From the NCBI GenBank assembly GCA_019410105.1, contig DXTB01000002.1, positions 1 through 64,000 of the forward strand: a stretch of 64,000 nt of DNA, given 5' to 3'. The notes under the pieces were generated by a model that saw only the letters and a program-made list of their open reading frames with translations, was not told where the DNA came from and ran no database searches. Positions 58,061-64,000 of the stretch are shown here, one piece after another (position 1 is the stretch's first letter; each line of letters begins with the position of its first letter). The translations under genes and the position numbers were made by a program. Source of the DNA: Clostridiales bacterium (GTDB lineage Bacteria > Bacillota_A > Clostridia > Oscillospirales > Oscillospiraceae).

Positions 58061-60007
58061 ATGGTTCGGATTGCCATCGTCATTCCCTACGCCAGCATGG
58101 CAAATCTCGCCTGGGACGTGTTCCAGGAGCACACGGAGCAGATGCGCCTGCAGGCTCTGGACGCCACGGAGTACTCACTGGACATCCTGGTGGCGTCCAC
58201 GACCCAGGAGCTGCTGCCCCAGTGGCCGGACTGCGACGCCATGATCGCCCGGGGCGCCACCTATCTGGACTTGTGCCGCCGTTCCCTCTCTATCCCGGTG
58301 ATCGAGCTGATTATCAACGGAACGGACATTGTCAATACTCTATTGCAGCTGCGGCAGAAGTACGGCCCTGTTCCGGCCGCCATCCTGGGAACCCAGAACA
58401 TGATCCTGGGCGTGGAGAAGCTGGCCCGCCAGCTGGGTGTGGACGTGACGCCGTACTGTTTTCAGGAGAACAGCCTGTTGGAGATCCGCCGTTGTGTGGA
58501 GCAGGCAGCCAGAGACGGGAAGCGGGTCATCATCGGCGGCGGCACCGGCTGCCGCCTGGCGGAGGAGATCGGACTGACCTCCATGCTCATTACCTCCGGC
58601 CGGGAAGCATTCTGGAACGCCATCTCGGAGGCCAAGCAGCAGGCCAAGATCAGTCAGGTGGAACGGGAGAAGGCCCTGAGCTTCCAAACCATGCTGGACA
58701 ACGCCTATGAGGGGCTGGTGGTCATCGACCGCAATCAACAGATCTCCTTTTTGAACACAGCTGCCATCCAGATTTTGCAGCTCTCCCGCCGGGAACAGTA
58801 TCTGGGAAAGCCGGCATCCTCCGTGTTCTCCACCCCGGCGTTGAGCCGCATCGTGTCCGCGACGGAGAACACGGACGAGATTATCGCTTACAAAAACACC
58901 CACCTGTCCGTCAAAACGAAAAACATGATGATGCACGGCCTCCGGGCTGGAACTGTGGTTTCCCTGCTGAACGCCGCGCAGATCCAGACCACGGAGGACC
59001 AGCTGCGCAAAAAGCTCCACTACAAGGGACACAAGGCCAAGTACACCTTCGGGGATATCATCACCCGCAGCCCGCGGATGATAGCCTGTATCCAGGAGGC
59101 CAAGGCCTTTGCCCAGACGGACTCCAACATCGTGGTGGTGGGGGAGACCGGTACCGGAAAGGAGCTGTTGAGCCAGAGCATCCACGCCTGGAGCCGTCGG
59201 TCACAGAACAACTTCGTAGCCATCAACTGCGCCGCCCTGCCGGAGAACCTGCTGGAGAGCGAGCTGTTCGGCTATGTGGAGGGCGCCTTCACCGGCGCCA
59301 CCAGGGGCGGTAAGCCGGGCCTGTTTGAGATCGCCCACAACGGCACCATCTTTTTGGACGAGATCTCGGAGATCCCCCTGGGACTTCAGGGGCGGCTGCT
59401 GCGGGTCCTGCAGGAGCGGGAGATCATGCGGCTGGGGGACAGTCAGGTGACTCCCATCAATATCCGGGTGATCGCGGCCACCAACAAGAACCTGGAGTCG
59501 CTGGTCCGGGCAGGTAAATTCCGCAGCGATCTCTATTACCGCCTGTATGTCCTGCAGCTGAATCTGCCCCCGCTGCGGGAGCGGCAGGAGGACATCCCGC
59601 TGCTGACGCAGAGCTTCCTTCGGAACTTCCAGGCTCGGGAGGGCGACGGCTGTCCGCTGGAACTGAGCGATGGCGACTGCCGTCTGCTGCAGAGCTGCCC
59701 CTGGCGGGGAAACATCCGGGAGCTGCAGAATTTCTGTGAGCGGCTGGCGGTGCTTTACCGGCCTGGCGTCTCTGTATCTGGCCTGATCGCCCATCTGCTG
59801 GAGAGTGCCGCCTCTCCCGAGACGCCGCCCCCGTGCCCGCCGCCGATGCCGAAGGCCGCCCATACCAGGATCGACCTGTCCTATGAGGAGTTGCTGGCCG
59901 TTCTTCAGGAATGCGGCGGGAACCGGACGCAGACGGCGGCAAAACTGGGGATCAGCCGGGGGACACTGTGGCGGCTGCTGAAGAAGTATCAGGTCGGACA
60001 GACATGA
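58061..60007 (+). CDS. Sigma-54-dependent activator with PrpR N-terminal domain
   Basis: A 648-residue regulator. A PrpR_N sensor (about 1-190) with the pattern IARGATYLDLCRR is followed by a PAS domain (about 200-300). The AAA+ domain (about 328-560) has Walker A GETGTGKE, the sigma-54 contact loop GAFTGA and Walker B GTIFLDEISE. A Fis-type HTH ends the protein (GGNRTQTAAKLGISRGTLWRLLKKY). PrpR_N domains bind small carboxylates or intermediates such as 2-methylcitrate. It is divergent from the cluster with the -24/-12 promoter and is its obvious activator. GGAGG precedes the ATG. Confidence 0.95.
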   Translation: MVRIAIVIPYASMANLAWDVFQEHTEQMRLQALDATEYSLDILVASTTQELLPQWPDCDAMIARGATYLDLCRRSLSIPVIELIINGTDIVNTLLQLRQKYGPVPAAILGTQNMILGVEKLARQLGVDVTPYCFQENSLLEIRRCVEQAARDGKRVIIGGGTGCRLAEEIGLTSMLITSGREAFWNAISEAKQQAKISQVEREKALSFQTMLDNAYEGLVVIDRNQQISFLNTAAIQILQLSRREQYLGKPASSVFSTPALSRIVSATENTDEIIAYKNTHLSVKTKNMMMHGLRAGTVVSLLNAAQIQTTEDQLRKKLHYKGHKAKYTFGDIITRSPRMIACIQEAKAFAQTDSNIVVVGETGTGKELLSQSIHAWSRRSQNNFVAINCAALPENLLESELFGYVEGAFTGATRGGKPGLFEIAHNGTIFLDEISEIPLGLQGRLLRVLQEREIMRLGDSQVTPINIRVIAATNKNLESLVRAGKFRSDLYYRLYVLQLNLPPLRERQEDIPLLTQSFLRNFQAREGDGCPLELSDGDCRLLQSCPWRGNIRELQNFCERLAVLYRPGVSVSGLIAHLLESAASPETPPPCPPPMPKAAHTRIDLSYEELLAVLQECGGNRTQTAAKLGISRGTLWRLLKKYQVGQT

Positions 60008-60402
60008 GCAGAGGCATAGCCCATGACGCATGCCGACTGCGGTTTCCAGAGTATGGGCAGGGGAGGGCAACGCTGATGGACCCCAGCGTACGAGAAAAAG
60101 CCCTGTGGCTGTAAAGCCAAAGGGCTTAATGGTTGCTGGTACTCAGTATGTGCAGCATCTGTGCCGCTGGTGGAAGCGGGGCGCCGCTGCAAAGCCTGTC
60201 ACCCCCACTTTCCTGCCATCACAAGCTTCGTATCCTGTATTCCGGCGTTATAGCCGGAACGCAAGCGATTCCCGACTCCGGCTCACCCCGCTCGAAGGCG
60301 CAGTGGAGGACTCAATGCTTGATGCTTGTGCTCCGCCGACAAGCCGAGTCTCCACGAGAAAAGCCCCCTGGCTTTCGCCAGGGGGCTTGATGTTTTTTGC
60401 AC
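60008..60402. other. Structured gap between the activator gene and groEL
   Basis: No gene is seen. Hairpins: AAGCCCT/AGGGCTT with an inner TGGCT/AGCCA at 60098-60127 (TTTTTCTCGT follows on the minus strand), TTCCGGC/GCCGGAA near 60239-60258, and the groEL terminator at 60361-60388. The sequence ACGAGAAAA(A)GCCC occurs at both outer hairpins, about 265 bases apart. A minus-strand RNA of about 260 bases between the two terminators is possible; no good promoter was found. Confidence 0.35.
60361..60398. terminator. Bidirectional terminator between groEL and the plus strand
   Basis: AAGCCCCCTGGC (60361-60372) pairs with GCCAGGGGGCTT (60377-60388) around TTTC. GATGTTTTTT follows on the plus strand and TTTTCTCG on the minus strand. 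Confidence 0.85.
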
Positions 60403-62193
<1,791 letters not shown>

Positions 62194-62478
62194 TTATTCC
62201 ACGATCGCCAGAATGTCGTTCTGACGGACAACCACGTACTCCACGTCCTCCAGGGTGACCTTGGTGCCGGCGTACTGGCTGGTGATGACCTTGTCGCCGG
62301 GCTTCACGGTCATGACAACGTCCTTGCCGTCCACGTTGCCGCCGGGACCCACGGAGATGACTTCCGCCACGGAGGGCTTCTCCTTGGCGCTGCCGGTGAG
62401 GATAATGCCGCCCTTGGTGGTCTCCTCGGTCTCCACCATCTTCAGAATGACACGGTCTGCGAGCGGAGTGAGTTTCAT
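62194..62478 (-). CDS. groS: Co-chaperonin GroES
   Basis: A 94-residue protein: MKLTPLADRVILKMVETEETTKGGIIL with the mobile loop, and VVRQNDILAIVE at the C-terminus. It caps the GroEL chamber. GGAGG lies before ATG 62478; the longer frame to 62538 would cross the CIRCE leader. Expressed from the CIRCE-controlled promoter upstream. Confidence 0.97.
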   Translation of the reverse strand: MKLTPLADRVILKMVETEETTKGGIILTGSAKEKPSVAEVISVGPGGNVDGKDVVMTVKPGDKVITSQYAGTKVTLEDVEYVVVRQNDILAIVE

Positions 62479-62527
62479 AATGGGGTTCCTCCTTATAGAA
62501 ATAAAAATTTGAAAAACAAGTTCAGCG

Positions 62528-62554
62528 TTAGCACTCATATCATTCGAGTGCTAA
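62528..62554. promoter_or_regulatory. CIRCE element (HrcA operator)
   Basis: TTAGCACTC (62528-62536), nine bases, GAGTGCTAA (62546-62554): a perfect match to the consensus, with arms extended by CAGCG/CGCTG. It covers the start region of the groES promoter and gives heat-shock control through HrcA, which is not encoded in this window. Confidence 0.98.
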
Positions 62555-62561
62555 CGCTGCT

Positions 62562-62590
62562 ATCATAGCGCAATGTTTTCCATTTGTAAA
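62562..62590 (-). promoter_or_regulatory. groS: Promoter of groES-groEL
   Basis: On the minus strand TTTACA (62590-62585) and TATGAT (62567-62562), 17-base spacing, immediately upstream of CIRCE. Confidence 0.8.
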
Positions 62591-63061
62591 GGGGGTATCT
62601 ATGAAGAATTTGTGAATTCCGAAAAAATCTCCCTCTCAGAAGGGGAGCGCATGGGAGCCGTCCTGCTGGACAGGAGAATTCGACTGTCATGACCAGCTTT
62701 CTGCCCAAACGGCTGCCTCAGGCGGACTGACGGCTTCACATCTCACTGTGCCGCATGAAACAGCTCTGCTTGGGGTTACGCATTCTTCACGGATACGATT
62801 TTCACCGGCGCAAATACTGCACAATTCACGGGAAAAAGTTTCCAAATATGAAGAAATTTTTGATTTTTATCAAGTGTTCCGTATAATACGATGTTTCTTT
62901 ATATGCTGTTGTTGCGGGTTATCCCATACCTCCCTGAAAAATTTTTCAACACAGCATCCGGCCTCGGTCAATGGTCGAGATGAACGGCAAGCCGCCATGG
63001 ACAGGAGCGGAGGCTGACGCGCCTTTAATGCAATATTTTTATGGCTTTTTCACTGTTCAAT
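62591..63061. other. Gene-free, increasingly AT-rich gap
   Basis: I see no supported gene. A plus-strand ORF at 62748-63017 lacks a binding site and has no recognisable domain. Base composition shifts here from the GC-rich chromosome to the AT-richer cassette that follows. Confidence 0.5.
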
Positions 63062-63147
63062 AGGAAGTAAGCTTCTTAAAATTTCTCTTGACATTTTCGC
63101 TGCCCTAATTTAATATGAAGTCAGCTTCCTAAGAAGTTAACTTCCTA
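63062..63147. promoter_or_regulatory. Three operator-like palindromes around the XRE promoter
   Basis: Three copies of GAAGTNARCTTCYTA: AGGAAGTAAGCTTCTTA (63062-63078), TGAAGTCAGCTTCCTA (63116-63131) and AAGAAGTTAACTTCCTA (63131-63147). The first lies upstream of the -35, the other two cover the transcription start, which fits autorepression by the XRE protein encoded just downstream. Confidence 0.65.
63088..63116 (+). promoter_or_regulatory. Promoter of the XRE/membrane cassette
   Basis: TTGACA (63088-63093) and TAATAT (63111-63116), 17-base spacing, embedded among the operator copies. Confidence 0.75.
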
Positions 63148-63164
63148 TTTGAGGAGTGAGGAGC

Positions 63165-63398
63165 GTGAAAACGATTATCAAGGATTTGCGAACTGCCGCA
63201 GGATTGACGCAGCAGCAGCTTGCGAACCGGGTTCGTGTGACAGTAAGAACGATCAATTCCATAGAAAGAGGCGAATACAATCCATCGCTTGTTCTGGCCT
63301 ACAAGATCGCACAGGTATTTCATACGACCGTTGAAGAGTTGTGCTGCTTGAAAGAAAATGTAGAATGTGAGGAAAATCAGGATGAAGATCACAAATAA
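63165..63398 (+). CDS. Small XRE-family regulator (YgzD-like)
   Basis: A 77-residue HTH protein: TIIKDLRTAAGLTQQQLANRVRVTVRTINSIERGEYNPSLVLAYKIAQVFHTTVEELC. GTG 63165 is chosen because GAGGAG lies eight bases before it; a GTG at 63156 overlaps that site. It heads an AT-rich cassette of membrane genes and probably represses it. Confidence 0.88.
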   Translation: MKTIIKDLRTAAGLTQQQLANRVRVTVRTINSIERGEYNPSLVLAYKIAQVFHTTVEELCCLKENVECEENQDEDHK

Positions 63399-63597
63399 GA
63401 AAATGTTTATCCGGGGGATTTTATTATTACTGCTTGCCGTTGGTATTGGAATATCAAGATTTTGTATATTTACCGAGGCTACGCATGGTATTCCAAAGGC
63501 GGTTATCGGCATAGGTATCTGCTTACTTGCAGCTTTTTATCACATGGTAATGGCCCTGCATATTGACGGCGAGGACGAGGGGGAGGAGGAAAAATAA
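63382..63597 (+). CDS. Small two-helix membrane protein
   Basis: A 71-residue protein with helices at about 8-24 and 37-57 and an acidic tail (DGEDEGEEEK). Unknown function. ATG 63382 with GAGG nine bases upstream overlaps the XRE gene end by 17 bases, so it is coupled. AT-rich codon use unlike the rest of the window. Confidence 0.72.
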   Translation: MKITNKKMFIRGILLLLLAVGIGISRFCIFTEATHGIPKAVIGIGICLLAAFYHMVMALHIDGEDEGEEEK

Positions 63598-63599
63598 CT

Positions 63600-64000
63600 A
63601 TGCAATTATTTGGCGGAAAGGGTAAGATGCTGGGCCTGCTCTTGGTATTGGCTGCCTTCGGCAGCTTTTATCTGGGTGATATTACCGCGTTCACAACCTC
63701 GCAAAAAGCTATCGCAGGGGTTGCTCTCTTTATTATTGTTCTGCTGGTCGGTATTTCCCTTCTGAAACCTAAAAAAACGGAAGAGGATATGATTGCGGAG
63801 CAGGATGAGAGAAATCAGTATATCGAATTGAAATGCGCTGAAAAAGCATTTCGGGTCGCACTGTACGCTTCATTTATGACCATTATAGCCGGCATGATTG
63901 CCTTTGGCCTGACAAGGGAATATGCCTTTATCTGGTTGGTTATGGGGGGAATTGTGCCTTACGGAACATCAAGAATTGCCTATATCGTTTCTGCATTCCG
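63600..64000 (+). CDS. Membrane protein, DUF2178-like, cut by the window end
   Basis: Starts at ATG 63600 with GGAGG ten bases upstream and stays open for 133 codons to the end of the window. Helices lie at about 11-28, 37-56, 88-106 and 111-130. The central segment EQDERNQYIELKCAEKAF resembles the DER..I..K pattern of DUF2178-type membrane proteins found next to small XRE regulators. Third gene of the AT-rich cassette. Confidence 0.7.
   Translation, partial: MQLFGGKGKMLGLLLVLAAFGSFYLGDITAFTTSQKAIAGVALFIIVLLVGISLLKPKKTEEDMIAEQDERNQYIELKCAEKAFRVALYASFMTIIAGMIAFGLTREYAFIWLVMGGIVPYGTSRIAYIVSAF

Noticed and set aside
62748..63017. 89-codon plus-strand ORF before the XRE cassette
   Set aside because: No ribosome binding site, odd composition (run of cysteines) and no recognisable domain.

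Overview
This window looks like chromosome from a high-GC, spore-former-type Firmicute of the gut, most likely an Oscillospiraceae relative (Oscillibacter/Flavonifractor/Dysosmobacter type). The evidence is strong GGAGG ribosome binding sites, GC-rich coding sequence, a CIRCE element on groESL, phoP/phoR-type control of pst, a fused 2-hydroxyacyl-CoA dehydratase activase, ECF sigma/anti-sigma pairs and MtaB/YfbR/RlmA-type housekeeping genes. The genus is a guess. I see no prophage, insertion sequence or CRISPR array. The last ~850 bases are clearly AT-richer and look like a transferred regulator/membrane cassette.

Layout. 1-511: the 3' part of tRNA-Asp, then tRNA-Phe, tRNA-Gly and tRNA-Cys. 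0.8-5.3 kb: giant acyl-CoA dehydratase activase. 5.5-9.0 kb (minus): MoxR-DUF58-DUF4129 operon. 9.2-10.6 kb: secreted tyrosine phosphatase with a LysM domain. 10.6-18.1 kb: phosphate regulon, PHO box then pstS-pstC-pstA-pstB-phoU-HD protein-phoP-phoR. 18.1-20.0 kb: Lsa-like ABC-F gene behind a leader with a three-codon uORF and a strong terminator. 20.0-24.1 kb (minus): cysteine desulfurase, MATE pump, RlmA-type methyltransferase, cysteine hydrolase. 24.3-26.1 kb: mtaB and a YfbR-like nucleotidase. 26.2-31.3 kb (minus): aminotransferase, an ECF sigma/anti-sigma pair, recG. 31.3-33.5 kb: a damaged or recoded zinc-ribbon ORF and a second ECF sigma/anti-sigma operon. 33.5-34.9 kb: thyA-folA. 35-42.3 kb: AraC regulator, alcohol dehydrogenase, XRE regulator, hydroxyacid dehydrogenase plus FAD enzyme, HtrA protease and a 41-residue membrane peptide. 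42.5-44.4 kb: Crp/Fnr regulator divergent from a Tdh-like dehydrogenase. 44.5-48.6 kb: XRE/membrane pair, ychF, and a third ECF sigma whose partner fuses an anti-sigma-like part to an M23 peptidase.

48.7-60.0 kb is the most distinctive part: a nine-gene minus-strand cluster facing a PrpR-type sigma-54 activator. In transcription order it is hydroxyacid dehydrogenase, TctB, TctA, TctC, HpaI-type aldolase, RraA-like protein, Ldh_2-type dehydrogenase, a second hydroxyacid dehydrogenase, glycerate kinase. A near-perfect -24/-12 promoter lies in front of the first gene and two inverted repeats about 150-190 bp upstream look like the enhancer. The gene set suggests uptake of a hydroxy-carboxylic acid, redox rearrangement at C2, aldol cleavage, and recovery of a C3 fragment as phosphoglycerate. 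The substrate is not known. 60.0-60.4 kb holds a structured gap without a gene. 60.4-62.6 kb is groES-groEL under CIRCE control. 62.6-64.0 kb is the AT-rich XRE/membrane cassette, whose last gene runs off the window.
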